Shown here piece by piece: positions 54,801 through 64,000 of a DNA stretch of 64,000 nt. How positions within the stretch are numbered: position 1 is the stretch's first letter; each line of letters starts with the position of its first letter. The stretch is from Bedellia somnulentella (taxonomy: Eukaryota; Arthropoda; Insecta; Lepidoptera; Bedelliidae), in the NCBI GenBank assembly GCA_963576735.1, contig OY755178.1, positions 1,116,001 to 1,180,000 on the forward strand, in the 5' to 3' direction. Under the pieces are notes generated by a model, which had not been told where the DNA came from, did no database searches, and saw only the letters and a program-made list of their open reading frames with translations. A program made the translations under genes and the position numbers.

Positions 54801-55821
54801 GTATATACAAATTTCACGTTGTAAAACAGTCTTTTTTAAAAAAAAACCGTCTCAGTATATATGCGACAAAATGTATAAGTCATGTCACTATTTTCCATAA
54901 TTTTAAACAGCACATATTATTATAGGAAAGTCTGTAATGTTTTTCCATTTCATATTTCCATTCAACCCAGTTTGAGACAAAACTCTTTCCTATTAAACCA
55001 CGAAATCGATTATTTATTTCTTTTTAAAACATTTTCAGATAGAATTAAGACAAGAAGATCCGAGTAAAGTTAAGCGTAAAAATAAAGACTCTACTGGAAC
55101 AAAGATAAAAAGAAGCAAACCTAAGACAAATGTTTCTAATCCTAACACGAATTTAGAAGATCATCTGGAAACAAATATTCCAGTTACAGAAAAGCCCAGA
55201 ATCAGTAAAGTCACCAAATCAAATAGGAATACTAGACGAATTGAGAGTGACGAAGAGAGTAATCCATTCGATAGTAGTCATTTTTTGAAAGACAATGAAA
55301 TTACTGATACTTTATTTATTGATACTAATTTATCGTTAACTAAAGATACTATTTGTAATGAAAACAAAGATTTTACTAAAGACAATGAATTTACTGAGAT
55401 ATCTTGTGAAAATAATATTGATTTAAACAATCATGAAGATGAAGTCAACATGTTTAACGTTTCCCCCGATGAGCAACTGGAAACGGCTGCTGATTTAACT
55501 ATGGAATTGAAATGCTTATCTGAAAAAGTAATTAAAACCCAAGATGTAACTGATTCACCAGATATTTTCAATACTGAAACTGAAAATAGCAACTTATCTA
55601 GTCAAACCCATGATGAAATAAAAATTTGTGAAGAGAATGTAATTAATAAAAATATTGAAGAAATAAGCAAAAATGATTTAAGCCCGGACTTGTTTACCGA
55701 TGAAAATACTTTACAAAGCGAAAATGATAATTGTAAAAGTCAATTGGATTACAAAATCAGAGAAATTGAACGGGAAACGACGAAAAAGTTTAAAGGTTCT
55801 ATACTTGATAGTTTATTTTAA
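51690..55821 (+). CDS. Degenerate SNF2-type (pseudo-helicase) protein with basic/acidic tail
   Basis: Model: 51690-51812, 53021-53186, 53423-53619, 54044-54223, 55039-55821; all GT-AG, phases agree, 482 aa. Residues ~24-180 follow the first lobe of SNF2 ATPases in order: LQRNNVRFIYR matches the YQ..GV.FLY segment; GVIFRDMENSEIF (45-57) stands where GILxDDMGLGKT should be; SLILTNNVDEWKDLYSVW matches motif Ia; WAVAVVQSDGYSS (127-139) replaces V(I/V)DE(A/G)H; KIIIVSGKCEN (153-163) replaces LTGTPIQN. ATP binding and hydrolysis should be absent, and there is no second lobe. Then comes a basic stretch (KRKNKD, KIKRSKPK), a likely nuclear signal, and ~200 acidic, low-complexity residues. Drosophila SUUR, an ATPase-dead SNF2-like protein with a charged tail, is a possible relative, or a decayed ERCC6L2-like gene; I cannot decide by eye. 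AATAAA at 55857. Confidence 0.72.
51945..52660. mobile_element. hAT-like MITE in intron 1 of the pseudo-SNF2 gene
   Basis: Exact 8-bp duplication GTAACTTA (51937-51944, 52661-52668). Ends TAGGCATGGGC and (reverse) TAGGCATGAGT, then GATATC/ATCGAT-rich subterminal sequence. 716 bp, no transposase. Confidence 0.88.
53021..53186 (+). CDS. Pseudo-SNF2 gene exon 2
   Basis: Acceptor TTATTTTCAG, donor AATG|GTAATA (phase 1). Covers the degenerate motif I and motif Ia. Confidence 0.72.
53423..53619 (+). CDS. Pseudo-SNF2 gene exon 3
   Basis: Acceptor CTATTTCAG; donor GTGAG|GTATGG. Covers the degenerate motifs II and III. Confidence 0.74.
53849..54004 (+). CDS. Optional cassette exon of the pseudo-SNF2 gene
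   Basis: Acceptor TTATTTCAG at 53848 opens 57 codons before TAA 54019. With a donor at 54005 (AAAA|GTTTGG) it is 52 codons in phase 0/0 and would fit between exons 3 and 4. However, the following intron would be only 39 nt, and skipping it restores the spacing of the TGTPIQN-like segment. It could be a cassette, an alternative last exon, or not coding. Confidence 0.35.
54044..54223 (+). CDS. Pseudo-SNF2 gene exon 4
   Basis: Acceptor TTTTTTTTCAG, donor AACACG|GTAAGT; 60 codons, phase 0. TKEMTHLYNMLYP matches the ELW.LLNFL.P stretch after motif III. Confidence 0.72.
54477..54620 (-). mobile_element. S2 SINE, 5'-truncated, in the last intron of the pseudo-SNF2 gene
   Basis: 11-bp duplication TTTCAAAACAT (54466-54476, 54621-54631). 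Confidence 0.88.
55039..55821 (+). CDS. Pseudo-SNF2 gene last exon (disordered tail)
   Basis: Acceptor CATTTTCAG; 260 codons then TAA. Lys-rich at first, then Asn/Asp/Glu/Ser-rich, ending FKGSILDSLF. Confidence 0.78.
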   Translation: MELRQEDPSKVKRKNKDSTGTKIKRSKPKTNVSNPNTNLEDHLETNIPVTEKPRISKVTKSNRNTRRIESDEESNPFDSSHFLKDNEITDTLFIDTNLSLTKDTICNENKDFTKDNEFTEISCENNIDLNNHEDEVNMFNVSPDEQLETAADLTMELKCLSEKVIKTQDVTDSPDIFNTETENSNLSSQTHDEIKICEENVINKNIEEISKNDLSPDLFTDENTLQSENDNCKSQLDYKIREIERETTKKFKGSILDSLF

Positions 55822-55856
55822 TATAAGTATTAGTATTTTTTATTGTTTATCTTACA

Positions 55857-55862
55857 AATAAA
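55857..55862 (+). terminator. Poly(A) signal of the pseudo-SNF2 gene
   Basis: AATAAA 36 bp after the stop codon. Confidence 0.7.
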
Positions 55863-55929
55863 ACCGTATAAAACCCTTTATCGAATTATTTTCAACCTGC
55901 TCGTTCCTCATGATCTTGCCATCAGTTTA

Positions 55930-56226
55930 TTCCAAGACTCGTTCACAACGTATATCCCAAAAGGCGTGGTAGAGGTACTGTTACATACATCACTCACTCA
56001 CGTCTAGCTTGGTCAGTTTGCTCACTTAAGGGTATATAGTTGTATTGTACGAATACACCGTCAAATAACTAAGTAAAACTGAGCCATCTGGGATTACTCA
56101 GGATGTTTTTTCTCTCCTTTAACAACCATGACATATTAACTACACATATGACTTTATAAAGACCATTGCATACTAAATCTATGATTGGGACATGGTAGGC
56201 GGTTGTCCTCACTAAGCTATCACGGG
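55930..56226 (-). mobile_element. Degenerate S1 SINE
   Basis: CCATGACATATTAACTACAC, GAGCCATCTGGGATTACTC and AGCTATCACGG match S1 with many changes. Just downstream of the pseudo-SNF2 gene. Confidence 0.65.
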
Positions 56227-56501
56227 TGCTCATCATCATTGTTTATCAAATGATGTTAAGATAATTTGTGCTTCTCAGTCTTAGAACTTGCGTATATTAC
56301 TCGTGATGTTGCGTCAAGGATCAAGGCGTCCCCAGTATCGATGCACGCAATTATCGCGCATAATTCGAATTCGCGTGATACTTGTGGACGCGATGTATTA
56401 ATATATACCTTGACAATGCGCGTATGAATTCAAAACGACTTCGCTCCTTCTGTAGCCGGATTGCGAGTTTCAATTGAAATTTCGTTTTCGATCATAATGA
56501 T

Positions 56502-56748
56502 TGCTGTGTAGTGTCGGCTTAGAATAACACTACCCCATTTCTGCCGGTAGGTGTACGTAAGAGGCGACTAACGGTGTTGGGGCTTTTAAGGGATTTTTGG
56601 GCGATGCGGTTGGAGACCCATCACCAACAACCTTTATTTTGCCATCTTTTCCCCACTCAACTTTCCAAAAGTGGCTGAGGAACTTCTAGTTCTTTAGCTC
56701 TGGCTACCCCTTCTTAGGATTTATAGCCGTGAGTATATGTATGTATGT
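56502..56748 (+). mobile_element. S2 SINE, full length (reference copy, 247 bp)
   Basis: 11-bp duplication ATCATAATGAT (56491-56501, 56749-56759). A-box-like GGCTTAGAATA and B-box-like GGTTGGAGACCC. Confidence 0.94.
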
Positions 56749-56759
56749 ATCATAATGAT

Positions 56760-57390
56760 CGAGTTCCATACATCCGAGTGAAAACAATACATATATGTGT
56801 CTCTTTTACTCCTGATGGTAAGGATAGCATTACGTTACTACGGCGGCGTAAAGTAAACGATTCGATAAAACTTGCAATCCACCTACAGGACAAGGTCTTA
56901 TTATCAAGGGCCTCACAAAACAGTATGTGGACTGAAATTGTAGACCAATAGGCGTAAAATAAAACTTTACCGTGGTTAGTGAAAAAATAGTTATCCGCGT
57001 GAGGCCAGGCCGTGCTACTAACAACCAATGTGCTTGCCGGCACTGACTGGTGATGGGAGCTACCCCTTGTTTACTTTCAGTCTGTGATGATATCAGTTCA
57101 CTTAATGGCGTTTCAGATAAGGGCTCCAGATTAATTCACTTACTTGCTTTTAGCCCGCGACTACGTTCGCGTTTATAAATCGCTAAGAATTTAACTAATC
57201 CAGTTATGAAAAATGTATGAGTTTTCGGTAAAACTTCAGATGGAGACCTTCACTTTGATACCTGAACCAATTTTCTAGCTCTTAGCATCGCGACACCAGG
57301 CTGGTTCACAAAATCCACCCTCTCTCGTTTAATATATAATAAGAATATGTGAATTACAGTATACGAGATACTTAAAGATATATAAAGAGA
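56760..57390. other. No gene seen
   Basis: Short frames only; no recognised element. Confidence 0.35.
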
Positions 57391-57392
57391 CT

Positions 57393-57529
57393 CACCCAAT
57401 TTCTGAATTGAGTTTCAAGATGAGAACGACTTAAGTATCGTTTTGTCTCATTCAGTTGTTAAGATTTCAATGCGACAGAAGGATACTTCAGTTGTTCTCA
57501 GCTGGAATACTCAATTCAGAAATCGGGCG
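57393..57529. mobile_element. Hairpin MITE, family M2
   Basis: ACCCAATTTCTGAATTGAG ... CTCAATTCAGAAATCGGGCG followed by TAA. Confidence 0.85.
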
Positions 57530-57591
57530 TAAGATAGCGCTATAATCACAGATAATATAATACTGTGCTATAGTATTACCTTTGAGAGACT

Positions 57592-57674
57592 CGAACGTTC
57601 ACGCCAAAGATCCCCAAAGGGGTTGGCAGCGGTACTAATACTTCTGAACATCGTATGACATTGTCACCAGGTTA
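57592..57674 (-). mobile_element. S1 SINE 3' fragment
   Basis: CGTTCACGCCAAAGATCCCC and GGCAGCGGTACTAATACTTC. Confidence 0.75.
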
Positions 57675-58176
57675 AGTATAACAAAACCCACCTCTTCACA
57701 GTATCAGTTGTAAAAAGGTTACTTCCCAAAATAAAGAATGCGTTCAAACTTGATTTTTGTGCGTTGGTATTGGAGCGGAGTTACATTTATATGGTAAAAA
57801 TGAAAACGATCATACCGAGCCATAATATTTTATTAGTTTTTCCATAGAAATAGTTAAGACATTCCACAATATGAATTCACATCCACTAAGTATCGCTTTC
57901 ATACAAAAACTGATAACATGACTCTTCCAATACAATCCTATCATATCAATTTAATCATATTTTTTTTAATCCATATAAAATATCATTTATTCTTTGAATG
58001 TTATATTTTTTCATGCGGTCTATCTATGGCATAACCATTTCATGACATTCAATATAACACACAGATTGAGAATACGCATCCAACTAAACTCAATATTAAG
58101 CTGTTTCAAGTTGGCAACGAAGTATTTACAGACTTTAGTTTGACTGTGTCGTGCATTGTGGCTTTAATTTCTTTAT

Positions 58177-58422
58177 ACATACATACATATACTCACGGCT
58201 ATATTTCCCTAGAAGGGGTAACCAGAGCTAAGGAATTATAAATTCCTTAGCCACTTTTGGAAGTTAAGTGGGGAAAAGATGGTAAAAGTAAAGGTTTTTG
58301 GTGATGGGTCTCCAACCGCATCGTCCAAAAATCCCATAAAAAGCCCCAATACGTTAGTCGCCTCTTACGACACCCGTGGGTAGAAAGGGGTAGCGACATT
58401 CTAAGCCGGCACTACACGGCAA
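58177..58422 (-). mobile_element. S2 SINE, second subfamily, full length
   Basis: 13-bp duplication TTAATTTCTTTAT (58164-58176, 58423-58435). Ends GGTAGCGACATTCTAAGCCG. Confidence 0.93.
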
Positions 58423-58796
58423 TTAATTTCTTTATCTTGACTTAAAAATCGTCCGACATAAAAATATAACATTCAAACTATTATTATTGCAATCATTATT
58501 GTAAATAAAAAGGGTATTTGTAGAAGAAAATAATAATCTTATAACGTAAATAAGTATACACATCATGAACAAGAAACTCTAAAGTTGACTCCACACATAA
58601 TTATTCAGGACTGTTTCCGACAATATATTCGCTGCTCAATTACCGCGTATAGTGGAAGTTTCTTTTGAAAAATAATAGAAATTACCTAGTTGTATATTGT
58701 AAATCGGGGTGTTGTCCAAATAAAAATTGCTATCTTAATGCAATTTTACCTATAATATATTTTTTATGAATAAATTTAGTTGTACGCTTCGTTCAG

Positions 58797-58943
58797 AAGC
58801 GAATGGATGGATTTATTTTGCAAAAGTTTAAGAGTTAAAGGCGAAGATTGTTTCCGATTTCATATTACTCAAATTGTACCTGACTTGCAAAAAAGATTAG
58901 CATTTTGTTTAGTTGCTTGTTCTGGATACTTTACTTCAATCAG
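58797..58943 (+). other. Possible orphan exon
   Basis: Acceptor-like TTCGTTCAG, then an open frame reading WMDLFCKSLRVKGEDCFRFH and onward, and a donor-like ATCAG|GTGATT. No partner exon found. Confidence 0.2.
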
Positions 58944-59125
58944 GTGATTATTTTAATTATTTTCTTTAATACATTTTTAGCCATCCGGACATATTTATGC
59001 AGTGAAAAGCGAATGACAATAATAAATCTCTGGACTTGTAGTTTAATATAGGATCTCTTGAAGAGTTTGTATGTTATCGAAATTAATATATATTTAAAAA
59101 TTGTTGCAATTGAGTATTACACATA

Positions 59126-59240
59126 CTCACGGCTACGAACCCCAAAAGGGTTCGAAGGGCGTCGGAGCTACTCAAAAATCCGTGCGGCACCCAAGAGAAT
59201 AAATAGGTTAGTGCTAAATATTCTAAACCGTCACTACAAC
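59126..59240 (-). mobile_element. Degenerate S2 SINE
   Basis: ATACTCACGGCTACGAACCC and TATTCTAAACCGTCACTACA. Confidence 0.6.
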
Positions 59241-59244
59241 ATAC

Positions 59245-61423
59245 TCTACCATTTTAATTATTTAGATAGTTGATGAGAAATAAACCTTTTATCGTCAGCC
59301 GCATTAATATTTGCCGGTCGTATCACAAGTCTCAGCCACCAGGCAAAAATATGAGAATGACTAAAAATATATTCGCAAATCGTATCAAAATCCATAGGCA
59401 AATGTTTTTTACGGCCAGAGACTATACATTACGTCTAGTTCCACTTACACACGAATCATTGGACGTCTATCATATACGTAACAATACAACGTATTTACAA
59501 AGTGTACAAATTAATAATTAACATATTTCTCGTTGCTGCAATCATTACACTACCGAAGTGACTTCGTTATCCTCAAAGCTTTCCATGTGTATGACACTGA
59601 TGGAAATAGTGCATAATATATAATTATAATTTTAAATATAAAAGAAACTTGAGAAAGTAAAATGGACTAATTTATGAACTTGGCAAATATAAATGAGGAT
59701 TTTAAACATAAGGAATATTACAGAAGATAAAATATTATACTTATCTGGTGAAAACGCTTCTTTAAATTACTATAGTAACCGTGGTATCAACTGAATCGTT
59801 CCCCCAAATCATTCCTATACATCTATCTCGCTTGCACATATCGGTCCCGGCGCATCGCACATCCTTTATCACCCTCTATCACGACTCAGTTCAAAACGCG
59901 CTTACTATAGTAACATAACCAGCATAATATACCGAAATAAATAAACATATACAACAGATTTAAAATACGGGAAATAAAATTAAGCTATGGTTTAAATTTT
60001 GGAGAATTTAAGGTTGAATTGAGTCGGAAGTCACTGGTATGAAGACACAAATAGAAAAATATAAACAAAATGATGTATCGAATTTCTTCACTCGTTTCTA
60101 CACAATACAACATTAACACTAATATACGCGATTTGCAATATCACCTACTCACAAAACTAATTAAACTTTAGACTCACTGAAATAACAAAATCCTATTCCG
60201 ACACGCGATATTCGTTCTAAAACTATTTTTAAACATTACTATTTCGTTGCCAAATGATTTTATGACAAGTTCTGATTCACGGCTAGAAACCCAAATAGGG
60301 GTAGCTACAGTTTAGTCTTATAGTCGTCAGTTTAGCTCCGGCTGAATGCAGCTTTAGGATATTTAGAAATAGTTTCGAACTCGTGCGTATCACCAAAATT
60401 TTGACCTACATTAATTTTTGGACAACAATTTATATTTTTAGTGGCACACGATATACAAATAGATACAACTTATTCTATATCATATAGTTACTAATAATTG
60501 ATAAAGAATTATTCGTGAAACAATATTCCTATAAGAAAACGGTAAAAAATACTATCACATAAACAGTTATTTCTTATGTTAAATTTGTTAATTTTAGGCC
60601 CTTCATGATAAGTTCGTCGATAGAGTTTCTTAGACCTAACCGGTATAAGTATAGCAAAAATGATTTGGTGGGTAGTTTCATAAAAAGTATTGTTTCACGA
60701 TTATTCTTTTAAGTTTAAAAACTGGCCGCTAAATGTATTCGAGTTATATTTTAACAGTTACCTAATTTAGCTTATCTATCAATTGGCTTATTTTTGTAAG
60801 TAAACGAATAGTATTTTCTTGTGCGCGAACTGCACTCAACTTATTTGACAAATTCAATATTTAGGGACATTACACGTCATGAAATATCTAATTAAGTTTC
60901 AAAATTATGTCCCAGAATAATTTAAAATAGTATACTTTACTTCCAATTAAACTTTATACTTATTTCCTAATTTTATTACTCATTAAAAGTTCCTTAAAAA
61001 GATATATAATTCTAATTAAAATTGAAGACCAAATACACGTATAAATAATATAATAATATTCCGCTATATTGAACAAATGACCGAATGATCGAGAGTGAAG
61101 GTATTACAACAATTGCACTTCACTCCGACCGATATGTTTACAAACTCAACAAACTAATCTAAACTAGAGAATGGCGTTATCTTAAAACAGATCTTTATTT
61201 TTACAAGGAAGAATATTTAAAACTATTAATGAGAGCGAAACTGTTTTTAACTTTAAAAAATGTTGCATCAGTTCATAATTTAAAAATAAAATACATACTA
61301 CAGAGATCTTGACTTTGACGGGCAAAGATAGACCGTTAAATTATTAAGCGATCGAAACAAAAAGGGGAGGTAAGTTAAAAACAGTCTCGCTCACATTGTA
61401 GATATTACAGAGAATACTAGGAG
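59245..61423. other. No gene seen; probable long 3' UTR of the minus-strand gene at the right
   Basis: AT-rich, no coding. Part must be the 3' UTR after TAG 61424, but I cannot place its end. Confidence 0.35.
60274..60312 (-). mobile_element. S2 SINE short fragment
   Basis: TCACGGCTAGAAACCC and AGGGGTAGC. Confidence 0.4.
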
Positions 61424-62232
61424 CTACATATTTGTTCTAGGAGACGTCGGGGTCTTCCTCTCCAAGGTGGTCTTACTGCTCTCTATGCCGGAGTCGTCGT
61501 CGCCGCTGTCCACGGAACCCTCGCTCTTCACCTCCCTTTTTACCTCTTCCGCCTCATTCAGAACTATACTTTTATCGGGACTACTTTTCGACGTCGACTT
61601 ACCGAAAGTCGAAAACGTCGGTTCGGGAATGCTGACGTCCTCGTTTACATCTAACGGCAGCGACGTGGTGACGACGGGAGTTTCATCCGTCATCACTAAC
61701 GGGGTCGGGCTGACTTCGGGTTTTGATTCTTCGGTTCGGTTTTTCGGTTGAGGTTTCTCGAGGACGAAGTTGAAGACCCGGTTGTGTCTCGGCGACGGGA
61801 TGTGGGGACTCGGGGGGAGATCTAACTTCAACTTGTCTCTGGTGTGTCGCAGACCTCCGAGGACTTCGCCCGGAGAACTGGGACTGACAGACTCGCTGGA
61901 ACTGCTCCCGTTGTCTAAACTCTTCCAACTTGACTGGAGCAAATTTTCTGGTAACTTTTTGAAGTCATCTTCCGCGGTTGTGGACGGGGTGATGTCTTCT
62001 ACCCCGGAGTCCGGGGTGGTGAGATCTAGTGAGGGGGTTTTGGGGAGTAATGTGAGAGGGGGCGGGGGCGGGGGAAACTCTTGTGAGTCGTCGATTGAGT
62101 CTTGCCGGTCTAACATACAGTTGGATTTGAGGTTGGCGTGCATGCCCGGGAAGAATTGGCTGCTCGTGGAGATCAGCCCCAGACTCTCAAACGGATGCGA
62201 TGACGACGAAATGTAGAAATCGTCATCGTAAT
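61424..62232 (-). CDS. Unidentified minus-strand gene, last coding exon
   Basis: Acceptor CGTTCCAG, 268 codons, TAG. The disordered C-terminus described in the gene entry. Confidence 0.88.
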
Positions 62233-64000
62233 CTGGAACGGAAATCCGCAATCAATATGGTGATTGCAATATTTATTTGCAAATAAGATGTTCTTAAGAA
62301 CCAATTTTATAATTCATACATTTTCCCAGCCAGGTATATTCCCGAAGAGTTAAAAGTATGTTTTTAATCCCTTATTTTTATTTTATTTTTTGATTTGTGT
62401 TTTTAATTATTTTTGTGTTATATTTTTCTTTCTGTATTCTTTTATTTTTTTATATTTTATTACTTATTGTCTGCATATTGTTAGTTTTTGTGCCTTTTAT
62501 GCAGCCAATAAATGACTTTCTTCTTCTTCTAAAAGAGACTACAAGATAACAGAAAATAATGTTCAATAGTATATTTCATTACAAGTGCGGAATGACTGTG
62601 AAAGTATGAAAAACACCACAAACAACTAAATTTGCAAAGAAAATTTCTGGAAAATGGCGGCAGCCGTAGACCAAAGAGAAAGTAGACTTTAAGCAGAGAT
62701 TATTTCTTTTCACCCATTCTGGTGGATAAAGGAGACTATGCCCACAGAGCCGTCTACAGTATAATCTTTTTATTTATATGAAATGAAAATGAAATGAAGT
62801 GACATGAAATGAAACCAAACCTAACTCATTCAATCAAATCATTAAATCTGATATTGAAATAAATTAGTAGCTTCTTTTTAGAAATAAAAACTATTTTGTT
62901 TTTTTTATTATTTCATGGTTGGTTTTGGTAATATACATTATTTTGACAGTTGGTAAAGAAAACGCACTAGTTCGGGAATGGCAAAAAAAAGCACGAGTGT
63001 GTAATAGCCCACATCCCGAACGATATACGTCCTTGCAATACGCCACTTTTTGAGCAACTGTATTAAAAAATAAGTTACTACACTATTTGGAATGCTTGAA
63101 AAATGGCGCAAAAGTTATGAAATATTTTATCTAAAGCAAAGTAAATAGTCTCTTGTCATATATCGTCCTGTTTGTCCATTGTTCAAACATGATTTGGTGC
63201 TTTCTAAGTAGCAAGTCGTATTGCTGTATAGTAAGAAGAGCCGGTGGGTGTACGTAAAAGGCGACTTACGGTATTGGGGCTTTAAGAGATTTTTGGGCGA
63301 TGCGGTTGGAGACCCATTACCAACAACCTTTACTTTTACCATCTTTTCCCCACTCACATTTCTAAAAGTGGCTGAGGAATTTCTACTTCCTTAGCTCTGG
63401 CTACCCCTTCTAAGATTTATAGCCGTGAGTATATGTATGTATGTGTACCTGCGGCCAGTCCGTGGTAGTGGGAGCCGTACAGCTGCTGGTAGCTGAGCTC
63501 CGCCTCCTCCGCCGCCGCCGCCGCCCACTCTGCGACAACACGTGTTGGGTTAGTCTTGTGTTGTGGACTCGAATATTTACACGCTTAATGGCAGAACTAG
63601 CTCAGGATATAATTTATAAGACGAACTTGTTTAAACTCTTGGTTCTTGTAAAAAAAACATTTTTTTACTGGAGATACAACAGCTCTTAAAACTTAGCTCG
63701 AAAAATATTTACACACCGCGATGTAGGAATATGAGTGAGACGCTGCTATGTACGAGTGAGTCCGCTTTAGTGTGCGTTCTAACATGACTCCCACAAGTGT
63801 ATCATAACGTCACCAAAAACTGATTACAAATAAATATTATGAATATCAAAGTTGATAGTTTCATGTGCACCCAGAAAAAAATATATATTTCCAAACACAT
63901 ACATACCATACTTTAGATTTACATTGAGTTAAATTCGCTATCTACTCCTCTGTATTTGTAACGTAAATACATAAAACCGACCTGTGTAGGTGGCGTAGTG
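61424..64000 (-). CDS. 3' part of an unidentified gene with Pro/Ser-rich C-terminus (cut by window end)
   Basis: Three minus-strand exons join in phase: 63982-64000 (partial; HYATYT), 63449-63529 and 61424-62232, giving at least 302 aa. After an Ala/Glu run and SYQQLYGSHYHGL comes DYDDDFYISSSSHPFESLGLI, then a long low-complexity region with PPPPPP, TPDSGVED, SSSSESVSPSSP, many TP/SP sites and acidic patches (DSGDDDSGIE), ending TSPRTNM. No fold is evident. It looks like the disordered, phosphorylatable tail of a larger signalling or scaffold protein; the tail of a lemur-tail-type kinase was considered but cannot be shown. Coding exons are GC-rich, the introns are not. The splice phases (1 and 1) and reading frame make the model solid even though the identity is unknown. 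Confidence 0.8.
62233..63238 (-). other. Intron of the minus-strand gene
   Basis: AT-rich. Contains a probable LINE 3' end on plus (CAGCCAATAAATGAC then TTC repeats, ~62460-62530). Confidence 0.5.
63239..63446 (+). mobile_element. S2 SINE touching a splice donor
   Basis: 5'-truncated at CCGGTGGGTGTACGTAAAAG; the (TATG)n end stops 3 bp from the minus-strand exon 63449-63529. Confidence 0.92.
63449..63529 (-). CDS. Unidentified minus-strand gene, 81-nt exon
   Basis: Acceptor TTGTCGCAG, donor GCAG|GTACAC. Encodes E-W-A(5)-EEAELSYQQLYGSHYHGLAA. Three bases of intron separate it from an S2 SINE tail. Confidence 0.8.
63982..64000 (-). CDS. Unidentified minus-strand gene, internal exon (partial)
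   Basis: Donor ACAG|GTCGG at 63981; 19 bases remain in the window, phase 1. Confidence 0.55.

Noticed and set aside
59270..59521. 83-codon ORF
   Set aside because: Basic, low-information sequence next to SINE debris; no motif or splice context.
61467..62216. Plus-strand ORFs of 94 and 148 codons
   Set aside because: Antisense shadows of the long minus-strand exon, which has correct splice sites and phase.
1..64000. CRISPR array or bacterial operon structure
   Set aside because: Repeats are dispersed SINEs with duplications, and genes have spliceosomal introns; the DNA is eukaryotic.

Overview
The window is nuclear DNA of an insect, most likely a moth or butterfly. It is AT-rich, its genes are split by canonical GT-AG introns, and most of the sequence is transposon debris. 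Several Helitron ends carry the GC-rich terminal hairpin and CTAG end common in Lepidoptera.

Host genes:
(1) Echs1, mitochondrial enoyl-CoA hydratase: plus strand, six coding exons, 27194-35579, complete (297 aa).
(2) Ntpcr/THEP1-type nucleoside-triphosphatase: minus strand, four exons, 17655-26822, complete (192 aa). It is divergent from Echs1, with 371 bp between the two start codons.
(3) A plus-strand gene at 51690-55821 encoding about 482 aa. Its N-terminus reads as a SNF2-type ATPase lobe whose Walker A, DEAH and TGTP motifs are all replaced, followed by a basic and then an acidic disordered tail. This is the most interesting host gene here.
(4) The 3' part of a minus-strand gene (61424 to beyond 64000) with a proline/serine-rich C-terminus that I do not recognise.
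(5) A probable 5' part of another minus-strand gene: a first exon at 16193-16314 and a phase-compatible GC-rich exon at 8828-8993.

Mobile DNA. S2 is a ~245-bp SINE ending in (TATG)n with about 30 copies. S1 is a ~350-bp tRNA-derived SINE ending in (TTATG)n. S3 is a ~220-bp tRNA-like SINE. L1x is a LINE whose protein ends in YPNGN and whose 3' tail matches the S2 tail, so it is the likely driver of S2. There are also a long LINE with endonuclease and reverse transcriptase (22110-25561), four further LINE reverse-transcriptase fragments, Helitrons, hAT-like and TAA-flanked MITEs, a mariner remnant, a ~600-bp foldback palindrome and a 2.7-kb element with terminal inverted repeats. Many copies keep target-site duplications, so the order of nesting can be read: S2 inside S1, L1x inside S2, S3 inside S2, S2 inside S2, a TIR element inside S1 inside an Echs1 intron, and a hAT-like dimer inside another TIR element.

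Layout: 1-16 kb is repeats plus gene 5; 16-27 kb is Ntpcr with a LINE in intron 2; 27-36 kb is Echs1; 36-51 kb is LINE and SINE debris and the hAT-like dimer; 51-56 kb is the degenerate SNF2 gene; 56-61 kb is intergenic; 61-64 kb is the unidentified minus-strand gene. I saw no CRISPR array, rRNA gene or functional tRNA gene.
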